This document shows positions 15,802 through 25,031 of a stretch of DNA of 64,000 nucleotides, piece by piece. The position numbers were made by a program, and so were the translations under genes. Position 1 is the stretch's first letter. Each line of letters starts with the position of its first letter. The DNA comes from DATAXI01 sp963756185 (GTDB lineage Bacteria > Verrucomicrobiota > Verrucomicrobiia > Chthoniobacterales > Chthoniobacteraceae): the NCBI GenBank assembly GCA_963756185.1, contig CAVWMS010000002.1:496001-560000 (forward strand). The letters are read 5' to 3'. The notes beneath the pieces are model-generated. The model saw only the letters and a list, made by a program, of their open reading frames with translations. It was not told the DNA's origin and searched no databases.

Positions 15802-17757
15802 TTGCAAGTGGTCTGCAAAGAGGGCCATAATTCTCCAAAAGAACCGCCGAAGTTGAAATCAAGAAAAGCAACGCCGATAGAGAGCACCCTCAGCGTAGCT
15901 GGCGATCAAGCCGCGACCCCGCCGACGGGGAGCCGCGATGCGCATGGAGTTCAATCTTGGTCTCCCTCCGTTAGGAATGGCAGGTCCGGCAATTCCGCGC
16001 GGCGTAGCTGGGAAATCGCCGGTATTTGCATTCTGCTTGGCATCCTCGTCTTCGCCGTTTTTGGCCAGACCGTCCATTTCGATTTCGTTAACTTCGACGA
16101 CGATGGCTACGTCTATCAGAATCCAGTCGTTTTAAATGGATTATCCGTCGCGGGCATCCAGTGGGCGTTTACGCACGTCCTCGCAGGGCATTGGCATCCG
16201 CTGACGGTGATCCTCTTAATGGTCCTTCATCATTTCTTCGGCCTCTGGCCCGGCGGTTACCACCTCACCAACGTCTTCCTCCACGCATCCTGCGTTGTTT
16301 TCCTCTTTCTGGTGCTCCTCGAAATGACTGGCGCACTGTGGCAGAGTGCCTTCGTTGCCACGGTCTTTGCCGTTCATCCATTGCGCGCCGAGTCCGTCGC
16401 TTGGATTTCCGAATGCAAGGACGTTCTCAGCGGCCTCTTCTTCATTCTGACACTACTGGCATATGTTCGCTACGTTCGCCTTGGGTCAAGGGGTCACTAT
16501 GCAATGGTTCTCCTCTGGTTCGCGCTCGGCCTGATGAGCAAATCGATGCTGGTAACGCTCCCGTGCGTCCTCCTCCTTCTCGATTATTGGCCGCTAGCTC
16601 GTTTAAGAACTGCTGCTCAGTTCCCAAAGCTGCTCTTTGAGAAAGTACCTCTGTTCATCCTATCCGCAATCTCAAGCATCGCGGCCATATTGGCACTGCG
16701 ATCCGGACGGGGCCCCATCTCCAGCTACCCCGGCAACGCTCCAATCGCCTATGTCACGTACATCGCAAAATTCTTCTATCCAACCAATCTCGCCGTCCTT
16801 TATCCACTGCCCGTGCAAGGCTGGCCTTTGTGGGATGTCTTTGACGCGATCCTTCTGCTGCTTACCATTACCGCAGCCGTCTGGTACTTTCGCCGCGGTC
16901 GCCCATATCTTGTGACCGGCTGGTTCTGGTACATGGGCATGCTCGTTCCCGTTATTGGTGTCATGCAAACGGGCAATGATGCTTGGGCAGACCGTTACAC
17001 CTACCTTCCGGAAATCGGTCTTATCCTGGCCGCTACCTGGCTCTCGGCTGATCTACTAAAGCGCAGACCATATGGCCGCGCGATACTTTCAATTTTCTCC
17101 ACTCTTATCTTATGCGTTCTCACATTCGTAGCACGAGGCCAAGTCGCTTACTGGCACGACAGTATTTCCCTCTGGACTCACGCTCTTGATGTCACCGGCG
17201 AAAACTATGTCGCCCACGACAGCCTTGGCGTTGCCCTATTCGAAAAGGGTTTCGCCCAGGAAGCCGTGAGCCATTTTCGTGAGGCAATTCATATCGACCC
17301 TGCCTATCCCAATGCCCACTTCAATCTTGGAAACACCCTCCTCCAGCAGGGTCATGTTGAGCAGGCGATCACTGAATGCAGCGAGGCCGCTCGGCTCGAT
17401 CCCAGCGATACCGACGCGTACGCCGTTCTCGGGCTCGCCATGGAGCGGCAGGGCCACCTTGACAAGGCAGTCGCCGAATACCGCAAGGCCCTCCTACTCA
17501 ATCCCGCCGATGCCGAAGTCCACAATAACCTTGGCTTTGCTCTCTCAGAAGAAGGTCGTGTCGACGACGCCATTGCCGAATACCGGGAAGCCATTCGCAT
17601 CAATCCCGAATACGCCAAGGCCCGGGGCAATCTAGCCATCGCGTTATCCCGCAGGAACCTCGGAAAACAGCTCGGCACCTCCGCCTCGGTTTTTTCCATT
17701 GCTCCGCGAATAATGCCGATAGGGGATTTGCCTGGCCCGCGTCTTCAAAACCGATAA
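15802..17757 (+). CDS. GT-C-like membrane protein with C-terminal TPR repeats
   Basis: A 651-residue inner-membrane protein of the type seen in many Verrucomicrobiota and Planctomycetota, similar in layout to TMTC/O-mannosyltransferase-like proteins. After a polar N-terminus comes a first membrane helix, then FDFVNFDDDGYVYQNPVV with the acidic motif expected in GT-C enzymes, about ten further hydrophobic segments to residue 450, and FAVHPLRAESVAWISECKDV, a hallmark of the group. The last 180 residues hold five TPR units (for example AYPNAHFNLGNTLLQQGHVE). Lower in GC than neighbours. The TTG start is a guess; the N-terminal 60 residues may be shorter. Acceptor unknown. Confidence 0.7.
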   Translation: MQVVCKEGHNSPKEPPKLKSRKATPIESTLSVAGDQAATPPTGSRDAHGVQSWSPSVRNGRSGNSARRSWEIAGICILLGILVFAVFGQTVHFDFVNFDDDGYVYQNPVVLNGLSVAGIQWAFTHVLAGHWHPLTVILLMVLHHFFGLWPGGYHLTNVFLHASCVVFLFLVLLEMTGALWQSAFVATVFAVHPLRAESVAWISECKDVLSGLFFILTLLAYVRYVRLGSRGHYAMVLLWFALGLMSKSMLVTLPCVLLLLDYWPLARLRTAAQFPKLLFEKVPLFILSAISSIAAILALRSGRGPISSYPGNAPIAYVTYIAKFFYPTNLAVLYPLPVQGWPLWDVFDAILLLLTITAAVWYFRRGRPYLVTGWFWYMGMLVPVIGVMQTGNDAWADRYTYLPEIGLILAATWLSADLLKRRPYGRAILSIFSTLILCVLTFVARGQVAYWHDSISLWTHALDVTGENYVAHDSLGVALFEKGFAQEAVSHFREAIHIDPAYPNAHFNLGNTLLQQGHVEQAITECSEAARLDPSDTDAYAVLGLAMERQGHLDKAVAEYRKALLLNPADAEVHNNLGFALSEEGRVDDAIAEYREAIRINPEYAKARGNLAIALSRRNLGKQLGTSASVFSIAPRIMPIGDLPGPRLQNR

Positions 17758-17858
17758 TGCAGGCCACGGGTGGCAAGTTTTAGTTAGGATTGAACAATTG
17801 CCGCGAGGACAGCCGCCGGGCTCGGGCGCAGTATGGAAGCCAAAAGAACACTACGCTT

Positions 17859-18296
17859 ATGCGCCTTCCAACCACCCATCCGTGCGATGAGAACGACCTC
17901 AAGTTGATCCGCGAGGCGTTGCAACTGACGGCGGTGAGCCTGAAAACAGTGAGAGCGGAACTGCACGAGAACTCCCTAATCATCGGCGATCTCGTCGAAA
18001 TTCAACCGGTGCGCTTCGACTGCCGGGAACTGAGCAGCATGCCGTGCTGGCTGGTGCGAAGCCTGAAAGAGAGCGCGCCCATTACAGCCTGCTCTTGCGG
18101 ACTTAGGTCGAGGACGGACGAAATTGGGACTTACGAAAGTCTGGCGGAAGCTATCGCAGCCGCAGTGGGAGAAATGGCGCGGCTGAATGCGCTCGACCAA
18201 CTGCCTCACCCGGCCGCGGCCCATAAGTCCGCCACGACGCTGGATTTGACCGAATGCTGCAACGATTTCATCAGGTATTCCAATCACCGGCCTTGA
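17859..18296 (+). CDS. Hypothetical protein
   Basis: A 145-residue protein I do not recognise. It is predicted soluble with a likely helical start (ENDLKLIREALQLTAVSLKT) and a Cys-containing middle (SMPCWLVRSLKES, ITACSCGLRSR) whose CxC could be a weak metal site. It lies between the TPR membrane protein and the pyrophosphatase on the same strand, 22 bases before the latter. The ATG at 17859 is preferred to an upstream TTG at 17790 because the intervening residues look non-coding. Confidence 0.45.
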   Translation: MRLPTTHPCDENDLKLIREALQLTAVSLKTVRAELHENSLIIGDLVEIQPVRFDCRELSSMPCWLVRSLKESAPITACSCGLRSRTDEIGTYESLAEAIAAAVGEMARLNALDQLPHPAAAHKSATTLDLTECCNDFIRYSNHRP

Positions 18297-18318
18297 GCCG
18301 ACAACCCAATCAATTCCC

Positions 18319-20805
18319 TTGAAAACAGCACATCCGGCCCGAAAAGGGGCAACGCAGTTCCTTTCGTTGTTCATCCTGTTCTTTGCACGCGGGGCGCTGG
18401 CTGGCGAGGCGGACCTGTCTTTGCCGGCAAATCGCAGCGCAGTCTTCCAATTCGGGGGCATTCATTTGCCGGGCGGCGCCATCCTGTGGATCGGAATGGC
18501 GGTGTGCCTTTGCGGCCTGCTCTTTGGCATGGCGGAGTATCTCCAACTGCGCCGGCTGCCCGCGCACCAGTCAATGCTGGAAGTGTCGAAACTGATCTAT
18601 GGGACATGTCGCACTTACCTGCTCCAGCAAGCGAGGCTGCTGCTCCTGCTCGAGGTGCTCATTGGCGCGACCATGATTTATTACTTTGGATTCCTCAAGG
18701 CGCTGCCGGCCCCCACGGTGGCGCTCATCCTGGCGTGGTCGCTGGCGGGGATCGCCGGTTCCTTCCTGGTAGCCTGGTTCGGGATGCTGATCAACAACGT
18801 CGCCAATAGCAGGATGGCATTCGCGTCGCTGCGTGGCAGGCCGATGGATGTCTCGTCGATTCCGACGCGCTCGGGGATGAGCATCGGGGTGCTCTTAATC
18901 AGTGTGGAATTGTTGATGATGCTCTCGGTGCTGAAGTTCGTGCCCGCCGCGCTGGCAGGTTATTGTTTCATCGGGTTTGCGATTGGGGAGTCGCTTGGGG
19001 CGAGCGTGCTGCGGATATGCGGCGGCATTTTTACCAAGATTGCCGACATCGGCAGCGACATGATGAAGATCGTTTTCGGCATCAAGGAGGATGATGCGCG
19101 CAATCCCGGCGTGATCGCGGATTGCGCCGGCGACAATGCGGGAGACAGCGTGGGGCCGACCGCCGATGGATTCGAGACTTACGGCGTGACCGGCGTGGCG
19201 CTGATTACTTTCATATTGCTGGCGGTAAAACCGGCCAACCAGTGGACGTTCATCGTCTGGATATTCACGATGCGCATCATCATGGTGCCGGCATCCATTC
19301 TGGCCTGGAAGATAAACAGCTATCTGCACCGCGGAAGCGGCGCGGTGCGCGGGCGGTTTAACTTCGAGCATCCGCTGACCGCGCTGATCTGGACCACGTC
19401 GCTGCTTTGCCTCAGCGTAAGTTTCCTGGTAAGTTATTTCATGCTGGGCGGTCCGTTTCCCGCGCTTTGGTGGAGGCTGGCGGTGATCATTAGTTGCGGG
19501 ACACTGGCGGCGGCGATCATTCCGGAGTTGACGCGGATCTTTACCAGCACGCGCAGCGCGCACTGCAGGGAGGTCGTCAACGCGAGCACGGAGGGCGGCG
19601 CGGGCCTGACGATCCTTTCCGGTCTGGTCGCGGGAAACTTCTCCTGTTTCTGGATGGGTTTGACCATTGCGGGATTGATGCTGGCGGCTTATTTCACCAG
19701 CCAGAGCACCCTGGGGCAATATATGTCCTACCCGTCTGTGTTTGCGTTTGGATTGGTGGCGTTTGGGATGCTCGGGATGGGGCCCGTGACCATCGCCGTG
19801 GATAGTTATGGGCCGGTTGCCGATAACGCGCAGTCGGTCTTCGAACTCTCGATGATCGAGCAACTTCCGGGCATCGAGGCGGAGATCAAGCGGGATTTCG
19901 GCTTCGAGCCGGATTTTGCCGGGGGAAAGTTGATGCTCGAGGAAAACGATGGGGCGGGAAACACGTTCAAGGCCACGGCCAAACCGATGTTGATCGGCAC
20001 GGCTGTCGTCGGCGCCACAACCATGATCTTTTCCCTGGTCCTGATGCTGAAGCAACACTTCGGCTGGAGCGACCTTTCCAACCTGAGCATCATGGATGCG
20101 CGGATCATCATGGGAATCCTTGCCGGCGGATCGGTGGTCTACTGGTTCTGCGGCGCATCGCGGCAGGCCGTGACGACCGGCGCCTATCGGGCGGTGGATT
20201 ACATCAAGAAAAACATCCGGCTGACGGGCACGGAAAAGGCCTCCGCGTGGGACAGTCACGAAGTGGTGCGCATCTGCACGCGGTACGCGCAGCACGGCAT
20301 GGTCAATATATTCGCGGTGGTGTTTACGCTGGCGCTGGCATTCGCCTGTTTTGACCCGGTCTTCTTTGTCGGCTACCTGGTCTCGATTGCGTTCTTCGGG
20401 CTCTTCATGGCCATCAACATGGCCAATGCCGGCGGATGCTGGGATAACGCGAAGAAAATTGTCGAGGTGGAGTTGAAGGAAAAAGGGACTGCGCTTCACG
20501 CGGCCACGGTCATCGGAGATATCGTGGGCGATCCGTTCAAGGATACGTCGTCGGTGGCGCTCAATCCGATCATCAAGTTCACGACGCTCTTCGGAGTGCT
20601 CGCGGTTGAGATCGCGATCAATTCACCCCGGGGCATGGCAATCGCGGCCGGCGTCGTCTTTCTGTTGACCGGATTGGTTTTTGCGTACCGGTCATTTTAC
20701 GGGATGAGGATATCGACGCTGGACCCGGCGCGTTACATCAAGTTTTCGGCGAGCAATGGTTCGCCGGTGACGGACAAGGCCGCCCAGGCGGCGGCCGCAT
20801 TATAG
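18319..20805 (+). CDS. hppA: Divergent membrane-bound proton/sodium-pumping pyrophosphatase
   Basis: Hydrolyses pyrophosphate and pumps H+ or Na+ across the membrane. The 828-residue chain has about 16 hydrophobic helices. Conserved signatures are present but altered: ADIGSDMM (from residue 242) then GIKEDDARNPGVIADCAGDN, DSYGPVADNA near 495, NDGAGNTFKATAK near 545, GGCWDNAKKIVE near 706 and GDIVGDPFKDTS near 733. The canonical GADLVGKVE has become GSDMMKIVF, losing one residue and the Glu, and the usual HKAAV is HAATV. Lys follows GNTF, the residue associated with K+-independent enzymes. Overall divergence makes the coupling ion uncertain. Malic enzyme follows by 12 bases. Confidence 0.8.
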   Translation: MKTAHPARKGATQFLSLFILFFARGALAGEADLSLPANRSAVFQFGGIHLPGGAILWIGMAVCLCGLLFGMAEYLQLRRLPAHQSMLEVSKLIYGTCRTYLLQQARLLLLLEVLIGATMIYYFGFLKALPAPTVALILAWSLAGIAGSFLVAWFGMLINNVANSRMAFASLRGRPMDVSSIPTRSGMSIGVLLISVELLMMLSVLKFVPAALAGYCFIGFAIGESLGASVLRICGGIFTKIADIGSDMMKIVFGIKEDDARNPGVIADCAGDNAGDSVGPTADGFETYGVTGVALITFILLAVKPANQWTFIVWIFTMRIIMVPASILAWKINSYLHRGSGAVRGRFNFEHPLTALIWTTSLLCLSVSFLVSYFMLGGPFPALWWRLAVIISCGTLAAAIIPELTRIFTSTRSAHCREVVNASTEGGAGLTILSGLVAGNFSCFWMGLTIAGLMLAAYFTSQSTLGQYMSYPSVFAFGLVAFGMLGMGPVTIAVDSYGPVADNAQSVFELSMIEQLPGIEAEIKRDFGFEPDFAGGKLMLEENDGAGNTFKATAKPMLIGTAVVGATTMIFSLVLMLKQHFGWSDLSNLSIMDARIIMGILAGGSVVYWFCGASRQAVTTGAYRAVDYIKKNIRLTGTEKASAWDSHEVVRICTRYAQHGMVNIFAVVFTLALAFACFDPVFFVGYLVSIAFFGLFMAINMANAGGCWDNAKKIVEVELKEKGTALHAATVIGDIVGDPFKDTSSVALNPIIKFTTLFGVLAVEIAINSPRGMAIAAGVVFLLTGLVFAYRSFYGMRISTLDPARYIKFSASNGSPVTDKAAQAAAAL

Positions 20806-20817
20806 GAGCGCGCAAAC

Positions 20818-22460
20818 ATGACACAGCCAGGATTAGCCTCATTGCCCCGCGGGAGGGGCTTGCTACACGATCCCGCGCTCAACAAAGGGACCGCCTTCAT
20901 CGAAAGCGAGCGCGAGGCACTGGGCCTGCGCGGATTGCTCCCGCCGCGCTACCAGGCGCTCGAGAATCAGGTTACGCGGGCGCTGGAGAATCTCCGGAAA
21001 AAGCCGAACACGCTCGAAAAATATATCTTCCTGATTTCACTGCAGGACAGGAATGAAATCCTGTTCTACCGGCTGCTCTGCGACCACATCGAGGAAATGA
21101 TGCCGCTGGTGTACACCCCAACGGTGGGGCAGGTCTGCCAGCTTTACGGGCATATATTCAACGTCCGCGAGGCTTGTTCATTTCCGCGAAGGATCGGGGG
21201 CAGGTCGCGGCGGTGCTGAGAAACTGGCCGGAGCGGGACGTCCGCGTGATCGTGGTGACGGACGGCGAGCGAATCCTGGGGCTGGGCGACCTGGGCGCCA
21301 ATGGCATGGGCATTCCGGTGGGCAAACTCTCACTCTACACGGCGTGCGCGGGAGTGCCGCCGTCGCAATGCCTCCCGGTCACCATCGACGTGGGAACCAA
21401 TAACCAAAGCCTGCGCGACGATCCGCTTTACCTCGGCCTGCCGCAACCCCGCATTTCCGGCGCGGAATATGACGAACTGATCGACGAATTTGTGACGTCG
21501 GCGGCGCGGCTGTATCCCTACGCGCTGATCCAGTTTGAAGACTTTGCCAATCACAACGCCTTTCGCCTCTTGCGTAAGTACAAGGAGCGCGTTTGCTGTT
21601 TCAACGATGACATCCAGGGCACGGCCGCGGTCGCGCTCGCCGGCATTTACTCGGCGCTGCGCATCACCGGATGGCCGCTGAAGGACCAGCGGTTGCTCTT
21701 CTTCGGCGCGGGCGAGGCGGGGACCGGGATCGGCGATCTTGTAGTCTCGGCGATGATGGCCGAAGGGATGTCGCAGGCCGATGCGCGCGAGCGCTGCTGG
21801 TTCATCGATTCGAAGGGTCTGGTGGTCAAAAGTCGCGACGATCTTGCCGAGCACAAATTGCCCTTTGCGCACGAGCATGAGTTCATGGCGAATCCGCTCG
21901 AGATCGTCAAATGGCTCAAGCCGACCGCGCTGATCGGAGTCTCGGGAAAGCCCGGCACGTTTTCGCGGGAAATCCTCGGGGCCGTCGCACGGGCCGTCGA
22001 GCGCCCCATCGTGTTCGCCTTGTCCAATCCGACCTCGATGGCCGAATGCACCGCCGAGGAAGCCTATCGATGGACTGCCGGGCGCGCGATCTTTGCCAGC
22101 GGCAGTCCCTTTGATCCGGTGAACCTGGACGGGAAGCATTTTGTCCCGGGGCAGGGAAATAACGCGTATATTTTCCCCGGGATGGGTCTCGGCGTCATCG
22201 CGTGCGCCAGCCAATTCGTGACCGACGAAATGTTCCTCGCGGCCGCGCGCACGCTGGCGGCGCAAGTCCGGCAGGCGGATCTGGACGATGGGAGAATCTA
22301 TCCTTCCTTGCGGCGGATTCGCGAAGTGTCGGTGGAAATCGCGGCCGCCGTCGTCAGAGTGGCGCAGCGCGCCGGGCTCTGCCGCAACGACATGCAGACG
22401 GATGTATACGACGCCATTCGCGCCGTGATGTTCGAGCCGGAATATCCGCGATACGCCTAG
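20818..22460 (+). CDS. NAD(P)-dependent malic enzyme (one frame shift)
   Basis: Oxidative decarboxylation of malate to pyruvate in the cytosol; large (about 545 residues) eukaryote/MaeA-like form. The N-terminal part has NKGTAFIESEREALGLRGLL and MPLVYTPTVGQVCQLYG; the frame breaks near 21165-21175, after which GLFISAKDRGQVAAVLRNWP continues in another frame. Further marks: RVIVVTDGERILGLGDLGAN (substrate loop), QFEDFANHNAFRLL with metal-binding acids, FNDDIQGTA, and the nucleotide fold FFGAGEAGTGIG. Pyruvate made here could feed the nifJ product. Cofactor preference is not decided. It lies 12 bases behind hppA, likely in one transcript. Confidence 0.88.
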
Positions 22461-22600
22461 GGCATTTTAAGAAATACTATGGCCCTCGAGCGCCGGATTG
22501 CGCGCCAGCGTGGACTTGAACTTGCTCTTGAACGTGAACGTGAACCCCACACTCACGGGTTTCAAAGCGGCTGCACATTTTTTTTAACTGCCCTGGGGCC
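22461..22600. repeat. Dispersed hexamer-containing repeat, copy C
   Basis: About 140 bp between malic enzyme and hypE. It begins GGCATTTTAAGAAATACTAT, has GCGTGGACTTGAACTTGCTC, a run of TTGAACGTGAACGTGAAC hexamers, CACACTCACGGGTTTCAAAG and CGGCTGCACATTTTTTTTAA. The reverse complement matches 10035-10175 along its whole length and the right part matches 9945-10037. Non-coding; it may act as a transcript-end structure in these intergenic gaps. Confidence 0.65.
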
Positions 22601-22621
22601 TGTTAAGAGGCCCTGAGGCGG

Positions 22622-23662
22622 TCAGCAAATGCGGGGGAGCTGCTCGCCGGTCAGCAAATCGAGCACGCGTGAGACGCCGATGCGGCTCTTGAGCGTTACG
22701 AGGCCCCGCTGCCCGCCGTCGCTCACGGATCCAATGCGGGCTGGAGTTCCGCCTTGCGCATGGGCTCGCAGAATCTCGAGCGCGCGCCGCGCGTCGATTG
22801 GCGCGACGAAAGCGATGAAGCGACCCTCATTTGCCGCGTAGAGCGGGTCGAGTCCCAGGATTTCGCATGCGCCGCGGACCTCCTCGGTCACTGGGATTGC
22901 AGCTTCGTCCGCCTCCATTTGCGTGCGCGAAGAGCGCGCCAGTTCATTGAGCGCGCTGGCGAGGCCGCCGCGGGTGAGATCGCGCAGGCAATGTAATTCC
23001 ACGCCCGCATCCAGCAAGGCCCGCACGGGCGCGGTCAGCGGCGCGCAATCGCTTTCGATTGCCGTTTCGAATTCGAGTCCCGCGCGCACGGACATGATCG
23101 CCATGCCATGGCGCCCCACATCCCCGCTGAGCAGAATCTCATCGCCCGGACGAATGGACGCCGGTGCGACGGTGAGCGAATGCTCGGCAACGCCAATTCC
23201 CGCCGTATTAATAAAGAGGCCGTCGCACTTTCCCTTGTCCACGACCTTCGTGTCGCCGGTGACCAATTGGACTCCGGCACGCGTGGCCGCGGCGCTCATC
23301 GATTGCACCACGCGCGCGAGCGTTTCCATCGGCAGGCCCTCCTCGATGATGAAACCGGCGCTCAGATAGAGCGGGCGCGCGCCGCACATCGCGAGGTCAT
23401 TCACCGTGCCATTGACGGCCAGCGAGCCGATGTCGCCTCCCGGGAAAAAAAGCGGATGCACAACGTAGGAATCCGTGCTGAAGGCGAGGCGCTGGCCATT
23501 GATCTCCAGGAGCGCCCCATCGTGAAGCTGCGACAGCAGCGGGTTCGCGAATGCCGGCACGAAAAGTTTCTCGATCAGGTTCGCGGTCAGCCGTCCGCCG
23601 CCGCCATGCGCCATAAGCACATTCGGGTAATCGGCGAACGGAAGAGGGCAGGCGGGGGTCAT
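22622..23662 (-). CDS. hypE: Hydrogenase maturation protein HypE
   Basis: Converts the carbamoyl group received from HypF into the cyanide ligand of the [NiFe] centre, using ATP. The 346-residue chain has the AHGGGGRLTANLIEKLF opening, STDSYVVHPLFFPGGDIG, the AIR-synthase-like fold motif LRDLTRGGLASALNELA, and ends in LPRIC, whose C-terminal Cys carries the carbamoyl/cyano group. The ATG at 23662 overlaps the hypD stop by 4 bases. Last gene of the hydrogenase operon. Confidence 0.95.
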   Translation of the reverse strand: MTPACPLPFADYPNVLMAHGGGGRLTANLIEKLFVPAFANPLLSQLHDGALLEINGQRLAFSTDSYVVHPLFFPGGDIGSLAVNGTVNDLAMCGARPLYLSAGFIIEEGLPMETLARVVQSMSAAATRAGVQLVTGDTKVVDKGKCDGLFINTAGIGVAEHSLTVAPASIRPGDEILLSGDVGRHGMAIMSVRAGLEFETAIESDCAPLTAPVRALLDAGVELHCLRDLTRGGLASALNELARSSRTQMEADEAAIPVTEEVRGACEILGLDPLYAANEGRFIAFVAPIDARRALEILRAHAQGGTPARIGSVSDGGQRGLVTLKSRIGVSRVLDLLTGEQLPRIC

Positions 23663-24768
23663 GTCGCGCACGGGATCGAAGATTGTTGGCGGCGGTACCG
23701 ATAGTAAGCCGCGCACGCGCCCTCGCTCGAAACCATGGTGGCGCCGAGCGGATGCTCCGGCGTGCAGCGCGTGCCGAAAGCCGGGCAATCGTGCGGTTTT
23801 TTCACGCCCTTGAGGATTTCACCGCTGATGCACTCACCCGACTCATCGGCTACGTAATCGGCGATGTCGAAGCGCCTCTCCGCATCAAACGCCGCGTACT
23901 TCTGCGCAAGCCCGAAGCCGCTTTGCGGGATTTCGCCGATGCCGCGCCATTTGCGCCGAATGACGCGGAAGACTTCCCGGATCAATTGCTGCGCCGGCGC
24001 ATTCCCGTCGCGGCCCACCACGCGCGTATATTGGTTTTCGACCTCCGCGCGGCCCTCTTCGAGTTGCCTGGCGCAATGGTAGATCCCTTGCAGGATGTCC
24101 ACCGGCTCGAATCCCGTGACGACGATCGGCACGCGGTACTTTGCGGCGATTGGGTAATACTCCGTGTATCCCATCACGGTGCAGACGTGGCCCGCCGCAA
24201 GGAATCCCTGGACGCGGTTTTCTTCCGAGGAAAGAATCGCCTCCATGGCCGGCGGCACCAACGCGTGGGAGACGAGGATCGAGTAATTCTCGATGCCCTC
24301 GCGGGCGGCCTGGTAAACCGACATGGCGTTGGCCGGCGCCGTGGTCTCGAAGCCGACTGCGAAGAAGACGACGCTTCGGCCGGGATTTTCCCGCGCGATT
24401 TTGAGCGCATCCAGCGGCGAGTAGACGATGCGCAGGTCCCCGCCCGCCGCCTTTACGGAGAGCAAATCGCATTTGCTGCCCGGCACGCGCAGCATGTCGC
24501 CAAACGAACAGAAAATCACGCCCGGTCGCGACGCGATGTGGATCGCCTTGTCGATCAGCTCGAGCGGCGTTACGCACACCGGGCAGCCGGGGCCGTGAAC
24601 GAGCGTGATTTGCTTCGGCAGCAATTCGTCGATGCCGAATTTCACGATTGCGTGGGTCTGGCCGCCGCAAACTTCCATGATTGTCCAGGGACGAGTGACG
24701 ATCTTCGCGAGGGCGCGCGCCCAGCGCTCCGCGAGTTCCCGGTCCCGGTATTCGTCAATGTACTTCAT
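23659..24768 (-). CDS. hypD: Hydrogenase maturation protein HypD
   Basis: [4Fe-4S] scaffold that, with HypC, assembles the Fe(CN)2CO unit. The 369-residue length is normal. MEVCGGQTHAIVKFGIDELL contains the Cys of the CGGQTH motif, GPGCPVCVTP the second Cys pair, FAVGFETTAPANAM the third block, and the C-terminal Cys residues in ESGECISGEI, HDCPAFGTRCTPEHPLG and EGACAAYYRYR bind the cluster. Overlaps hypC and hypE by 4 bases on each side, so the three are translationally coupled. Confidence 0.96.
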   Translation of the reverse strand: MKYIDEYRDRELAERWARALAKIVTRPWTIMEVCGGQTHAIVKFGIDELLPKQITLVHGPGCPVCVTPLELIDKAIHIASRPGVIFCSFGDMLRVPGSKCDLLSVKAAGGDLRIVYSPLDALKIARENPGRSVVFFAVGFETTAPANAMSVYQAAREGIENYSILVSHALVPPAMEAILSSEENRVQGFLAAGHVCTVMGYTEYYPIAAKYRVPIVVTGFEPVDILQGIYHCARQLEEGRAEVENQYTRVVGRDGNAPAQQLIREVFRVIRRKWRGIGEIPQSGFGLAQKYAAFDAERRFDIADYVADESGECISGEILKGVKKPHDCPAFGTRCTPEHPLGATMVSSEGACAAYYRYRRQQSSIPCAT

Positions 24769-25022
24769 GACGACTCGAGCTCCGCCAGCTCATCCATTTC
24801 CTTGAGATAATCAAAAACGCGGCGGGCTTCCTCTTCATCCACGGTGCTCAGCGCGAATCCGACGTGGACGATGACATAGTCACCGGTCTTTGCCTCGGGC
24901 GTGTACGCGAGGCAGACCTCCTTCACGATTCCGCCGAAACTCACGCGGGCAAAGAGCCCGAAGGGATCGTCTGCAGGCGCATCGGCGATGCTCAGGATTT
25001 TTCCGGGGACGGCGAGGCACAT
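24765..25022 (-). CDS. hypC: Hydrogenase maturation chaperone HypC
   Basis: Small chaperone (85 residues) that carries the iron-ligand unit with HypD and delivers it to the large subunit. It begins MCLAVPGKIL; after removal of Met the N-terminal Cys is the iron ligand. The VSFGGIVKEVCLAYTPEAKT segment and GDYVIVHVGFALSTVDEEEA complete the OB-fold. The stop overlaps the hypD start, and hypF ends 9 bases upstream. Confidence 0.95.
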   Translation of the reverse strand: MCLAVPGKILSIADAPADDPFGLFARVSFGGIVKEVCLAYTPEAKTGDYVIVHVGFALSTVDEEEARRVFDYLKEMDELAELESS

Positions 25023-25031
25023 GGGTGGATA

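Noticed and set aside
17764..17775. CACGGGTG near the end of the TPR gene considered as an att site matching the tRNA-Arg 3' end
   Set aside because: Only about 8 bases match, which is expected by chance at this GC content, and no integrase gene is present.
18895..20499. Minus-strand ORF of 534 codons opposite the pyrophosphatase
   Set aside because: Polar, Arg/His-rich translation without domains; the membrane-protein frame on the plus strand is real.
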